Shown here piece by piece: positions 35,464 to 47,480 of a stretch of DNA of 64,000 nucleotides (the first letter of the stretch is position 1; the number at the start of each line of letters is the position of its first letter). Both the position numbers and the translations under genes were made by a program. The DNA comes from Panax quinquefolius (Eukaryota > Streptophyta > Magnoliopsida > Apiales > Araliaceae). Location: the NCBI GenBank assembly GCA_020205615.1, contig CM035170.1, positions 36,418,183 to 36,482,182 on the forward strand, read 5' to 3'. The notes under the pieces are model-generated. The model was not told the DNA's origin. It saw only the letters and a list, made by a program, of their open reading frames with translations, and made no database searches.

Positions 35464-36170
35464 ATAGCGGTGGTTCAAGAATTCGCGGATGTGTTTTCGG
35501 AGGAGTTACCCGGTATTCCGCCAGATAGAGATGTAGAATTCGTGATTGATTTGTTGCCGGGTACGACACCAGTTTCAAAGCCACCATATAGGATGGCACC
35601 AGTTGAGATGAAGGAGTTAATGGTTCAGTTACAGGAACTATTAGATAGAAAGTACATTCAACCAAGTTTGTCACCGTGGGGAGCACCGGTGTTGTTTGTA
35701 AAGAAGAAGGACGGATCGTTACGACTTTGTATCGACTATCGGGAGTTGAACAAGTTAACGATTAAGAATAAATAGTCGTTGCCCAGGATCGATGATCTAT
35801 TTGATCAGTTGAAAGGGGCAAAGTATTTTTCTAAGATAGATTTGTGCACGGGGTATCATCAACTGAAAGTGAGGAAAGAAGATATACCTAAAACGCAGCG
35901 TCGAACTTACGTTTGGTTATGTTGACAAATCAAATGCGCCACCGTGATTCATGGATATGATGAACAGAGTGTTCAAACAAAGATTTGGACCAAGTTCATC
36001 GTAGTGTTCATTGATGATATTCTAGTCTATTCCAAGACGCCGTAAGATCATGCTCAACATCTAAGAATAGTGTTGGAAACACTATGAGGGGAGAAGTTGT
36101 ATGCTAAATTCACTAAGTGTGAATTTTGGCTCGAACGAAAGTCAGCTTTCTAGGACATGTTATAGACAAA
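35464..36170 (+). pseudogene. Element B pol: reverse transcriptase
   Basis: RT fingers and palm. The 35470-35775 segment has [27 protein letters not shown] and [13 protein letters not shown] at 35774-35776 breaks it, after which [20 protein letters not shown] and FIVVFIDDILVYSK (the catalytic FIDD) are readable, with further stops and frameshifts at about 35922-36090. The remaining thumb begins in the following frame. Enzymatically dead as it stands. Confidence 0.85.
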
Positions 36171-37828
36171 ATGGCATATCCGTAGATCCAGCGAATGTGG
36201 AAGCGGTGAATGAGTGGGAGCAACCGAAAACGCCAACCGAGGTTAGGAGTTTTCTGGGGTTATCGGGATACTATAGAAGGTTCATTCAGGACTTTTCTAA
36301 ATTAGCTACTCCGCTAACAAATTTGACAAGAAAGTCAGTGAAGTACGAGTGGACAGAAAAGTGTGAGCGTAGTTTTCAAGAACTAAAAAGGAGGTTGAGT
36401 GAGGCACCTGTATTATCTTTACCAGATGATACAGGGAATTTTGTAGTTTATAGCGATGCTTCGCATAGAGGACTAGGTTGCGGCTTATGCAAATGGCAAG
36501 GTCATTACAGATGCAGATGGCCACGTCGCTTAAAGGATTATGAGAAGGTTTATCCTACTCATGACCTAGAACTGGCAGCTGTAGTGTTTGCTTTAAAAAT
36601 ATGGAGACATTATTTATACGGGGAGAAGTGTGAGATATACACGGACCATAAAAGTCTGAAATATATCTTCACACAGAAGGAGTTGAACATGAGGCAGAGA
36701 AGGTGGTTAGAATTGATAAAAGATTATGATTGTGATAACTTATATCATCTGGGGAAGGCGAATGTAGTAGCCGACGCGTTGAGTCAGAAGGGTAGAGAGA
36801 AACTGTCAATGTTAACGACTCAGAATGAGTTAATAACAGAGATGGCGAGGATGGAATTAGAAGTTAAGTTACCAAGTGAAATGGGAGAGATGTTATTTGC
36901 AATAGAAACTCGACCAACGATAGTAGAACAGGTTAAGGAAGTACAGCTAAATACTAAAAAATGCAAGCAGATGAAGAAGATAATGAAGGATGATGTGAAG
37001 ACTAAGTATAACCTTGATAAAGAAGGTTTACTTCGTTTTGAAGGAAGAATTTGGACTCCAAATAATTCTGAGTTGAAAGAAGAGATTACGTGTGAGGCCC
37101 ATAGTTCGAGGTACTCGATACATCCTGGTAGTACTAAGATGTATCAAGACCTTCGTCAGAACTTTTGGTGGCCGAACATGAAGAGGGAGATTGCAGAATA
37201 TGTTAGTAAGTGCTTAACTTGTCAGAAAGTTAAGGTTGAACACCAAAGACCGAGTGAACTGATACAACCACTGGAGATTCCGGAGTGGAAATGGGAGCAT
37301 ATCACCATGGACTTTGTGGTGGGACTTCCAACGACAAGAAAAGGATACAATGTTATTTGGGTAATAGTGGATTGGTTAACTAAATTGGCTCATTTTCTAC
37401 CAATAGGAGTTAGGTATAACTTTGAGCAGTTAGCTAAGCTTTATGTCAAAGAAATCATTTCTAGACATGGAGTACCTGTTTCGATTGTGTCCGATCGTGA
37501 TACACGATTCACGTCGAACGTTTGGAGGAGTTTGCAAGAGCAAATGGGAACACAGATGAGATTGAGTACGGCGTATCATCCACAGACGGATGGGCAAAGC
37601 GAACGGACAATTAAAATGCTAGAAGATATGTTAAGATCTTGCGGTATGGATTTCAAGGGGAGTTGGGACGAACATCTACCGTTGGTAGAATTCACTTACA
37701 ACAATAGTTTTCACGCTAGTATAGGCATGCCGCCTTACGAAGCGTTGTATAGGAGGAAGTGTAGAACACCACTTTGTTGGGATGAAGTAGGTGAACGTCG
37801 AATGTTGGGACCTGAGATGGTACAATAA
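36101..37828 (+). CDS. Element B pol: RT thumb, RNase H and integrase core
   Basis: A long intact 575-codon segment of the polyprotein. RT connection ([16 protein letters not shown], residues 50-66), RNase H with D119 (YSDASHRG), E157, D182 (YTDHKSL) and D225 (NVVADALS), integrase zinc finger H334, H341, C371, C374, and integrase core D404 (TMDF), D465 (SDRD) and E501 (QSERT). The RNase H stretch around residues 127-143 reads oddly and may be a compensated frameshift. A TAA at 37826-37828 cuts off the integrase C-terminus. There is no natural start; it is part of a larger pol. Confidence 0.9.
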   Translation: MLNSLSVNFGSNESQLSRTCYRQNGISVDPANVEAVNEWEQPKTPTEVRSFLGLSGYYRRFIQDFSKLATPLTNLTRKSVKYEWTEKCERSFQELKRRLSEAPVLSLPDDTGNFVVYSDASHRGLGCGLCKWQGHYRCRWPRRLKDYEKVYPTHDLELAAVVFALKIWRHYLYGEKCEIYTDHKSLKYIFTQKELNMRQRRWLELIKDYDCDNLYHLGKANVVADALSQKGREKLSMLTTQNELITEMARMELEVKLPSEMGEMLFAIETRPTIVEQVKEVQLNTKKCKQMKKIMKDDVKTKYNLDKEGLLRFEGRIWTPNNSELKEEITCEAHSSRYSIHPGSTKMYQDLRQNFWWPNMKREIAEYVSKCLTCQKVKVEHQRPSELIQPLEIPEWKWEHITMDFVVGLPTTRKGYNVIWVIVDWLTKLAHFLPIGVRYNFEQLAKLYVKEIISRHGVPVSIVSDRDTRFTSNVWRSLQEQMGTQMRLSTAYHPQTDGQSERTIKMLEDMLRSCGMDFKGSWDEHLPLVEFTYNNSFHASIGMPPYEALYRRKCRTPLCWDEVGERRMLGPEMVQ

Positions 37829-38350
37829 ACGGCAAACATGGTAAAGCTGATAAGAGCTCGATTAGTAGTGGCTCAAGATAGACAACGGAAGTATGCAGAT
37901 CCTCATCGAGAGAAGAGGGAGTTTGAAGTAGGGTCTCATATCTTGCTAAAAGTATCGCCTTGGAAAGGGAAGATACGTTTTAGGAAGAAAGGGAAGTTAA
38001 GTCCAAGGTTTATAGGACCTTTTGAGATTTTAAGAAGGATAGGAGAGGTAGCTTATGAAGTAGCCTTACCTCCAGAAATGGAAAGAATACACAATGTGTT
38101 TCACGTGTCTGTGTTGCGTCCTTATAAACCGGACTATAAGCATGTAATAGAGTATGAGTCTATTCAAGTAGAAAAAGACTTAACGTATGAAGAACTTCTG
38201 ATTCAGATTATTGATAGGAAGGAACAAGTCTTGAAAAATAAAGTAATATCTTCAGTAAAGGTAATTTGGAGTAACCACGATGCTGAAGAAGCAACGTGGG
38301 AGCTCGAGAGTAAAATGAAGGAAAAATTTCCTCATTTTTTTATGTAAGAG
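37829..38350 (+). pseudogene. Element B pol: integrase C-terminus and chromodomain
   Basis: Continues the previous segment in frame after the single TAA. It contains the integrase C-terminal GPF region ([20 protein letters not shown]), the RIHNVFHVSVLRPY block, and a chromodomain (VKVIWSNHDAEEATWELESK) that would direct integration to particular chromatin. Ends at TAA 38345-38347. The chromodomain lacks some of the aromatic cage residues of HP1, as is usual for this retrotransposon class. Confidence 0.88.
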
Positions 38351-38379
38351 TAGCGAGATTCTGGGGACAGAATCCTTAT

Positions 38380-38392
38380 AAGGAGGGAAGAA
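38380..38392 (+). other. Polypurine tract of element B
   Basis: AAGGAGGGAAGAA directly before the 3' LTR; the expected plus-strand primer. Confidence 0.8.
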
Positions 38393-41300
38393 TGTAACGC
38401 CCGAGAATTTCAAATTTTCAATGAATTAAATTTTTATTTGATTATGTGGATTAAATGAATTTAATTGAGTTATTATGTGAGTAAGATGTTCGAAGGTCGT
38501 TCTATGACCTAGAATGTGTGGATGTGGTTAGTATTCTGGCTTTGTCCTAGAGTTACTTGTTGTGAATTATCAAGACGAGAACGAAGGTTTTCTGAGATTG
38601 TTTTCGTAAAAACACTATTCATCCGATGACATTCAGAGCTAGGGTTTCAAATTCTGAGAAACGCGTAATGTTAGAATATGACGATATTATGGAATATCCA
38701 ATAATATTTCTGTTATGGCAAACTAAGTTTTTGCCTGCGGACTTAAAACCTAAGGGTTTGTGAAAGAGGTTTCCGAAAGGGAAATGTAAGATGTATAGTC
38801 GTTTTAATATTATACGTATGAGATACGAGTATTATACTAGTATAAATACAAGTATGGTATGAAGAATAGTAAGACGATAATAATGATTATATGATTATTA
38901 TATGAGTATTATACGTAGAGAATAAGATTAGTATTCTAGAGTTAAGTTAAGACTTAATGGGTAATTCATTTGGTTGTATTAGGTCTAGCCAATCAATTGA
39001 ATGAACAAGCCCAATGAATTAAAAGTGCAAGCCCAAGTTAAGGCCCAATGTTAATTAATGTCAAGCCCAATCCAAAAAGGTAAACCGTGAATCGAATCGG
39101 TGGGTCAAGGGATGGGTAAAACCCATAGGGCAACCCATGGGGATGACCCATGGGCATGGTGGGCCGGCCACTTGATGGCCAAGCAAAGTGTCACTTGGTC
39201 ACCAAGTATTTTGCTTGGTGACAAAGTTGTAAATAATTAAGGAGGTGCTAAATTGGACCATTTTGCCCCCATTGTATTTTCTATAAATACAAGGCTTAGG
39301 TTGAGTTTTTGGTTGTTTTAAAAAGCTTTTTCAACCTATATTGAGAGAGAGAAAGAGCTAGAATCATATAATCTTTCTACTTCCAAGCAAACCAATAGAC
39401 GTTTATCAAGAACGTTAACTACTTCAAAGGTAAATTCCTATAAACCGTAATCTTCATCCTTTTTGATTTCTTTCTCATAGAAGAATCGTAAATGAGTGGA
39501 GAGTGTTTATTGAGAAAATATAAGAATGCCTATTAATGACCAAATCATGGATAGGTCATGACCAAATAGAAATCGTAAGTGTTTACGCGAGTTAAAACCA
39601 TAAAAAGTCTGGAACGTGAACTTAGTTTGGAATAAACGTTCAAGAATCGTAATAGCTAAGGAATGTGTCTATTGCTTGGTTAGGATGTAGATATGAAATC
39701 CATGGAGTATTCCATGTGATTTGGCTTAGAGAACATTAGTAATGAAGTTATGGCGAATTTTGCGGAAATAGACATTAAACGTCGAAAACGTATAAAGTCC
39801 GGATTTAAGGTCAAAAGTTGTCGTGTTACTTAAAAATGTCAGTTTCTAATGTCAACACGTGAGATAAGGTAATTAAGAGTCGTTGGCGAAAGAATCGTCG
39901 CATTCCGACTTATAACGAAGAAAACAAGTATTGAACGGGCGAAAACGTTAAACGAACGCTTAAAAATGAACTTAAAGGTGAATTCCGAGTTAACGGATTC
40001 GAAAATGTGAAATTCTTATACGAACACGTAAAGGATGTAATTTGTGACTTGTAGGATTTTGAATGGGTCAATTCGGATGTAAAACGAACAAATTAGGAAG
40101 CCGGGAGTTTCGTTAAGAAACCAAATTGTTTTAATAACTGGTGCATGAGACTTCGCAAACGCGCAACCATCAAAAACCAAAGTGTAAAATGTTGCGCCAA
40201 AACCAGTGTAAAACTAGTGTAAACCAGTGTAAACAAAAATCGGCCGAGTACCCTACTAACTCACGCCGCAGCACCATTAAAACTCAAGGATGCTTGCATG
40301 TATGCATGATGCCAGGTAGGGGAAAAAAGTTGACCAAGTTGGGTTTAGTTCCATTTTGAATGTTGACCTAAAGTAAGATGTTAAAGGTACTTAAAGTACA
40401 TAATGAGACTTACTTTAAAACACTTATAAGATATTAATATAAGAAGAAAGGGTAAGGTTTAATGGAAATTAAACGAAGAACACAAATACGTAATGAGTCA
40501 ACCGTGAACGACGTTCAACGTTGGTAATTAACCATTTATGATCGAATGTCGGTTAAGGATGTAAGAACGTTAATGAAATGTAACGAAGTATAAAGAGTTG
40601 AATCGACTTTAATAACGAAGTTAATTTAAATAAACCATAGAAGAGAAAGAAGTTGGTTAAAACCGTAAAGTTAGTTTGTTTAATAACTAATTACAGTGTG
40701 CTATATGAATGTATCATGTAGATCCTGTAAAGACTGAGAATAGTTGAATTGTAAATTCGAAGACGCTTGAAGGCAAGTCTTTCTTAACGCTTGTCTGACC
40801 TTCGTGTTAGTCAAGTTTTTACGTGATGCATGATATACAATGCATGAATGGTAAATAGAAAAGAGTCGATGCTGCTTTTATTCTTCAAGCAGACAAGTAT
40901 TGAAGAGTTAATTGATTTGTTTACAAGTTTGTTGATATAGAACTGTTAACGCTATCCTATGCCAAGTATTTGGTACGGATGATAAGGTAAGTTTGTCTAC
41001 GTACAAACAAAAGTATTTTCATCGATTATTCAATAGGCACGTGAGGTTGCCAAATGTTAAACGTAAATACGTTTAACGTAGGAGTGTTGATCAACATAGA
41101 GTATAATAGGCTGATCACCTAGAAGTGCTCATAAGTAAAGACGAGTGGATGGCCTTAGTGCCGGATATCCTTTTCAAGTATGAAAACGAAAAGAGTATGT
41201 TCATGGTCTATTGACCGGTTCATTATTCCTAAGCTATTATATATACTTGGGAATTGTTGTATGAGAAGTATTAGTCAAGTATTTCATAATGCTTCGTAGA

Positions 41301-41696
41301 TAATTGTTCAGATATGGAAATTTAACATGTAATTGTTGATGTGATATTCATATGATTTTGTGTTAAGACTTGCTGAGCTAGTTATGCTCATTCTTGCTTG
41401 AACCATATGTTTGTAGCTAAAGCCGAACGAACCGAGAGTTCTATGAGAGATAAAGGCAAGGCTAAGATGGACAATTAATCGTCCTGTAATAGACTAGTAT
41501 ATTTGTATATAATATACTTATGAAGAACAATGAATGTATTCGGTTATGAACCTGGGAAAGGATTTATTACAAATGTAATAAAAAGATAGTAATTACACTC
41601 ATTTTGTTGTTATCTCAATGGAATGATTGTATGGATTGTAGTATCGTGGAGCACAATCTGCCGGGTTGGAAGATACCCGAATTTGGGGGCGTCATA
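38393..41696 (+). mobile_element. 3' LTR of element B
   Basis: 3304 bp, partner of 29376-32656. It starts with the same TGTAACGCCC and ends GGGGGCGTCATA, the terminal CA having become TA, which is confirmed by the TTATA duplication that follows. Differences from the 5' LTR are few except in the 40123-40323 patch and a smaller one near 40873. TATA at 39281-39290. Confidence 0.95.
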
Positions 41697-41701
41697 TTAT
41701 A
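41697..41701. repeat. Target duplication of element B, right copy
   Basis: TTATA, matching 29371-29375. Confidence 0.85.
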
Positions 41702-42500
41702 CTTCAAATCAGAATCATTAGGAACTCAAAGTCTATAGTTGACTTTAAGTATTCCTTCTTTATCGATTCTTGCTTCCGGAATAGCACATTCTTGCACTTT
41801 CTTCTTTATACGCATCAGCTCCAAGTCTGTAGTTTGAGCAACTTTAACTTTATCGATTAAAGTCGGTTCTACTCGTATATATTCCATCATCATGTGGGTC
41901 CCTGGAGTCTTTATCTCTATCTCCATCCTTTGCAAGTCATACAAAATGGGCCTTTGCGTTGACAATATCGCACTCATACCCGCATATGATCTTCTACTCA
42001 ATGCGTTAGCTACCACTTTCATTTTTCCAGGATGCTATTGAATAGTATGATCATAATCTTTCAGCAGTTCAAGCCAACGTCGTTGCCGCATGTTGAGTTC
42101 CTTTTGAGTGAAAAAATATTTGAGGCTTTTATGATCCGTAAAGATCTCCACTTTCTCCCCATACAGGTAATGCCTCTAAATTTTAAGTGCAAAAATAACA
42201 GCTGCCAACTCTAGATCATGAGTAGGATAATTCCTCTCATATTCTTTGAGTTATCGCGAGGCATAGGCTATGTCTTTCCCATGTTGCATGAGAACACATC
42301 CCAAACCCTTGTCTGAAGCGTCACTGTAGATGACATAACCCTCCGAACTAGATGGTATTGTCAGAACGGGTGCTGAAATGAGTCTCCTCTTGAGTTCTTG
42401 AAAACTCTTCTCCCATTCCTCGCTCCAATCGAATTTTGTATCTTTTCAATTCAGCTGAGTTAATGGAGTAGCAATTCGAGAAAATCCTTCCACGAATCTC
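41702..42500 (-). pseudogene. Tekay-M pol: RNase H and linker to integrase
   Basis: The left end (41726-42022) holds the end of RNase H (NALSRRS, from an original ADALS-type motif) and the connector to integrase, whose zinc finger continues at 29370. Further upstream on the minus strand the RNase H body is scrambled by frameshifts; traces such as [11 protein letters not shown] and GEKVEI-like text are visible in changing frames at about 42100-42400. Not functional. Confidence 0.8.
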
Positions 42501-43813
42501 CGATATTAACTAGCTAAGCCCAGAAAGCTACGTACTTCGATAATTGACTTAGGTTGCTCCCAGCTTTGAATTGCTTCAATATTTATCGGGTCAACAGATA
42601 TTCCATGATTTGATATCACATGCCCAAGGAATGCTACTTCCTCAAGCCAGAACTCGCATTTCTTCAACTTGGCATATAGCTTGTTTTCACGAAGCTTTTG
42701 GAGTATTAGCCTCAAGTGTTGCTTATGATCTTCGGAGTTTACGCGGATGTCATCAATAAAGACAACAACAAAATGATCCAAATATTCCTTGAATACTCGG
42801 TTCATCATATCCATGAAGGTCGCAGGAGCATTAGTCAATCCAAAAGATATGACTAGGAATTCGTAATGCCCGTACCGAGTTCTAAAAGTAGTCTTTGTAA
42901 TGTCATCAGTTTTAACTTTTAACTGATGATATCCGGAATGAAGATTGATCTTTGAAAAGAATTTAGCACCTTGCTACTGGTCAAACATGTCATCAATTCG
43001 AGGTAACGGGTACCTATTTTTGACGGTGATATGATTCAACTCCCGATAGTCAATACAAAGTCGCATACTTCCATCTTTCTTCTTTACGAATAGAACTAGA
43101 GCACCTCAAGGAGACATACTAGGACGAATGAAACCGATGTCTAACAATTCCTGTAGTTGGGTTTTTAACTCCTAAAGTTCAATAGGAGCCATTCGATATG
43201 GGGCTTTGGAAATGGGTTTTGTACTGGGTTTAAGGTCGATACAAAATTCGATTTCTCGCTCTGGGGGTAGGCCAGGAAGTTCTTCAGGGAATATGTCAGG
43301 AAATTTATTAATAATAGAAATATCATTCAAATCTGACGTATTTTTGTTTAAATCCTTGACATGGGCTAAGAAAGCTTGACATCCGTTTTTCAATAAACGA
43401 ATAGATTTATGGCTTAAAATGACAGTGATTGACTTTAGCAGATTGGTTGCTTGAATTCGCATAATAGGTTGGTTAGGAATATGAAAGCTAACAACCTTAC
43501 GAAAATAATCAATTTTAGCATGATGAATAGTTAACCAATCAATCCCTAAAATCACATCAAATGCAAGTATTTTCAAAGAGATAAGATTGACAGGTAACGT
43601 GCGGTTACCGATTTGAATCAAACAAGATTTATAAATAGTGGATGTAATGAAGGTTTCTCCCAACGGAGTTTCGACATATAAATCGAAGTCTAATTTCTCC
43701 GGAGTTAAATTTAAACGTTGAGCGCAAGTAGGAGAAATAAAAAAATGGGTAGAACCGGTATCAAATAAGGTATAGACTTCACTAGAGTTTATGATTAGCT
43801 TACCCGTGATCAC
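42501..43813 (-). pseudogene. Tekay-M pol: protease and reverse transcriptase
   Basis: Minus-strand protease at 43813-43172 with catalytic LFDTGSTHFFI (about residue 17) and FDVILGIDWL, running into the N-terminal RT region (APYRMAPIEL). A stop at about 43170 is followed by [20 protein letters not shown], a stop near 43107, another near 42975, and then the palm at 42838-42506 with [15 protein letters not shown] and the catalytic FIDD. Catalytic residues are kept despite several stops, so the decay is moderate. Confidence 0.9.
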
Positions 43814-43850
43814 CTCATTCGGATTCCTTACTTTTTGGGATGTTACGACA

Positions 43851-45016
43851 AACGCTCTCCCTTGAACTATCGGTTTTATCTTATCTGGGACTGCCTTTGA
43901 TGCCTCTATCCCAACTGGACTTGACTTTAGTGCACAACAAAATGGGGCTAGGTGACCTTCTCTTCCATAATTGTAACATGCTTTGGACTACTGTGTATAG
44001 TTTGGACTAATGTGTCCCTCCCCTCTGCATTTGTAACATACGACCGGCGGTCGTTCTCCTTCCTTAACAACAGGTGCTGGTGCTAACGTCTTTCCATCAT
44101 TATTGAATTTCCTCTTCTTGAATTTTCCACTTCTATTATCTTGGCCATGATTACCACCGAAGTGGTTACCATTTCTAGCATGTTGATTCCCTCTATGTTT
44201 GTTGTCACCACTTCGATGACTGCTACCATTGGTATTATTGATTTACCGGCTGCTCTCTCTTGGTTGGGTTAACTCATTATCGCACTCCAATAACTGAGCC
44301 CTATTTACAACATCTAAATACAAACACAGTTTGTGAGAAATTAGGTATTGAGGTTACTCAGGTTTCAAACCTCTTAGAAACATCCGTGTCATTCTCTCCT
44401 CATTATCAACCAAGTGGGACGCAACTCGGAACAACTCGGCAAACTTAGCTCCGTACTGTGACACGGTCATATTGTTTTGCTCTAGCTTGATAAACTCCAC
44501 CTCCTTCATGTGACGAATACTTTTAGGAAAGTACTTGACGTTGAATAGTTCTTGGAACTTCTCCCAAGACATCTTCAGTATGGCAGGTTGGGTACATTTT
44601 ACGGATTTCCACACGATGTCACCTCTCCTCATGACATGAAGGTGGCAAAGGGAACCTTTGCTCCTTGGAGCATCCCAAGACATCAAATATCTTGGTGATC
44701 TGCTTTATCCACGCCTCGCCTTTTTAAGTGATTTTGGCTCTCCCAAAACTCGGTGGTCCCAACTTCTTGAATCGCTTAGCGGTGACTGCTCGAGAGTTGC
44801 CGGTGTTTCACACAGATTTTGGACAGGAGTCTCTCTTGCCTGATGTTGTATGAATTGCAGAAAGCTCTTAAACATTCCGTCGTTCGCCATTTGGTCGGTG
44901 TTGTTGTTCACCTGAGGATTATTGCCTTCCTGATGCACATTATCCTGGGTATTGATCTGTGGTGACTCAACGGTCTCCTATGCTCCATTGCTAATCTCAA
45001 CATTCTTGGATACCAT
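43851..45016 (-). pseudogene. Tekay-M gag
   Basis: Starts at ATG 45016 (MVSKNVEISNGA) with a stop after 12 codons; the same frame then runs 44938-44705 (MHQEGNNPQ onward, Gln/Asn-rich). A core capsid segment lies at 44686-44354 with EKFQELFNVKYFPKS, EVEFIKLEQNNMTVSQY and AKFAELFRVASHL. Two zinc-knuckle-like motifs at 44040-43925 are damaged (CYKCRGEGHISPNY has lost its last Cys; CYNYGREGHLAPFC has lost the second). Confidence 0.85.
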
Positions 45017-45202
45017 TTTCAAACACTGCCACAAAACAAGGGTTAATTAACATGCCACGTATTATCCCTATATTATGACCGACCAATTAAATAAAAATTA
45101 AATTAGGTAGGTCATATTAGCGAAGGAATTACCCGTCTCTCCCCTCCTAGTTCTAGTTTCACATCTCAGCCAGGTATCATATCCCTAAGCTTTGATACCA
45201 AC
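45017..45202 (-). other. Tekay-M 5' leader with primer-binding site
   Basis: Untranslated leader between the 5' LTR and gag. The primer-binding site TGGTATCAAAGC is at 45189-45200 on the minus strand, followed by a GGAGGGGAGAGACGGGTAAT block that is also present in NA- and NA+; this shared leader ties those reduced elements to this lineage. Confidence 0.85.
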
Positions 45203-45725
45203 TGTGACGCCCTCAAAATAGGTGTACATCCCTTATCTTGAGTCACCAAATACATGGTACAGAATTTAAATACAAACTTCTTTGATACAGTACGACAAAA
45301 CGTAGCTGAGAGTTTCAACACGGATAATGTCTCGTAGAGAGTATACAAACTCAAATAAAGTCCTCATTATAATTATTATCACACTATTTCACATAATAGT
45401 GAGGAGTACTATAGCCACCTATCTGGACCGTCACTTCATTCCCCAACTAATCCTAGTTATATTCTCATTTCCTGAAGAAAACAATGAAAGCAAAGGGTGA
45501 GCTCAACTAGCCCAGTAAGAAATATTATGACTAAGATAATGCAAAATAAATTATCATTAGCCTTAAATAGTGTTTAACTGATAAAATATAATAAACTTCA
45601 AGTTTAACTGCAGCGGAACAAGCAATCCATTAGAAGAGTTAAGTAGAGCATGATATCTACTATCTTCTATGATTTAAAAAGTTTATCAACAGTTTTATCG
45701 CTAAGACTCAGCTTAATAAATAATC
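45203..45725 (-). mobile_element. Tekay-M 5' LTR, end portion
   Basis: The 3' end of the 5' LTR (inverted TGTGACGCCCTCAAAATAGG), aligning with 25458-25975 of the 3' LTR. It is broken at 45725 by the SIRE element; TAATC (45721-45725) would be the left target duplication. The rest of this LTR lies beyond the window. Confidence 0.88.
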
Positions 45726-47274
45726 TGTTAGTTCCTAGTTGGCACAATAGTTATCTAGAAGGGTGGTTGAATAGATATTTAAAAAACTTTTCGTTTTAAA
45801 CTTATTCTTTAATGATGATTAAAACATGGCGAAATTTATGTTTGTTTTAATCATCTTTACAAAGCAGTGGAGTTATGAGAGTGAGGCAGTTATAGCAGTT
45901 ATGACAGATATAGCTGTTATAGTATGAATGTAAAAGACACAATCGTTTTTAAGTGGTTCAAACACTTAAAGCTCCTAGTCCACTATTCTACTCAACGAGT
46001 AGGATATCCACTAAGGATGTCTTTTACAACTTCTGAATCACACAGATTCCTTCTGACCAAATAGCTCTAGAACTTCTTAGTTCACTCTTGAACTCTTCAA
46101 GTCCAGCAGACTTGGCTTTCTTACAGTTCACTTAGAACTCTTCAAGTCCAGCAGACTTGGTATTCTTCTTTAGTTGATTGGTAGATGTTGAGTTCTTGAT
46201 GGTTGCTACTCAGTTGATGTTTAAGCACTTGTTCGAAAGAACTGAGTAACTGAGCAAGCTTTGCAAATTCTCAGAACGTAGAGTTGAGCTTGAGAGTTGT
46301 TCACGTTGTTTGTTCAATGCTTGCTTGATCCTCTCTCTCATCTATCTGATTTGCATATATGTGATCTTGAAAACTATCCGTTGGATCCATCCGTTGAGGC
46401 ATTAAATGCATTTGACTTTTCTGATCTTTGATGGAGATATTTCTGCACATCTTCTAAAACTGCATTATGGCCCATTGACACAGCAGACTGCTTTCTCACC
46501 TAACACCTGAAAAGGTGTTTTGCCCCCTTACCAATGGTACTTTCCTTAGCTTCTTCAATACGCTTCTTTGTTGCATACTAAGGATATTTCATAATACTTT
46601 GGGACTGATGAGTACTGCAACATCTAGAATCCATTCCTCATATGTTGGAATCTGTCTTCACACATATTATGAGGCTCGACGTTTTCTGACATAAGATAGA
46701 TGATGCTCTACGATTTGTATCGTGATACTCTACGATTCAGATCGTAGTGACTTGTCGCCTTGGTGCTTGATCTGATGTTATCAGCCGAGAGCACTACGAT
46801 TTCTCTTAAACCTTTGCACACTACGATCTTTGCTTGCTAGGTTCTAACTATATGTTTCCGAGAGCACACTACGATCGTTGACTTGTAAACTCTACGTTTC
46901 CTTTAGCATGCTACGATCGTTGAGTTGGTTCGGCAAACGTTGGGACCACTCTACGATTCTCGAAGAGGCCCTTCAAGGCAGGCACACTACGATCTTCTAA
47001 GCTCTACGTTTCTGCCTTGACTTCTGCAATGTTAATCAGATTTATACACTCCGATTTCTTCGAAGCCTATCTATTACATCTCAAGATCAACCTAACAGCT
47101 TTGATCTTTCTATCTATACATTCCTTTACAGAATGATACACGTTAAGAGCTTAGATCAACCTAACAAATTTGATCTATCACTAAGTCCTCGTACTTATCT
47201 TACTTGAAGGACTTTACAAATAATCATGAGCATATACATTAAAACATCAAATAATAATATGCATTTTCCCAACA
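45726..47274 (-). mobile_element. 3' LTR of SIRE-like Ty1 element
   Basis: 1549 bp, TGTTAGTTCCTAG to CATTTTCCCAACA, same length as the solo LTR at 19726-21274. The element lies on the minus strand, so this is its downstream LTR. It contains about ten CTACGAT-type motifs at 46705-47055. No gene inside. Confidence 0.92.
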
Positions 47275-47290
47275 ATCTCCCCCTATTTGA
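47275..47290 (-). other. SIRE polypurine tract
   Basis: Minus-strand AAATAGGGGGAGAT directly before the 3' LTR. Confidence 0.8.
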
Positions 47291-47480
47291 TGTTAACATA
47301 ACCAAGGAGATTTTTTGTCATGATTATTAGTGTCTTGATGCATTTGCAGAAAATTTAAACATGACTTAGTATTTCAGTGAGCAGCTGAAATTTCTAGAGA
47401 ACAAGCATGAATTTATTGATGTTCAAGAAATATTGCAGTTTAGCTTTACATCAATAAGAATTTAAAGTTTTAACTTATCA

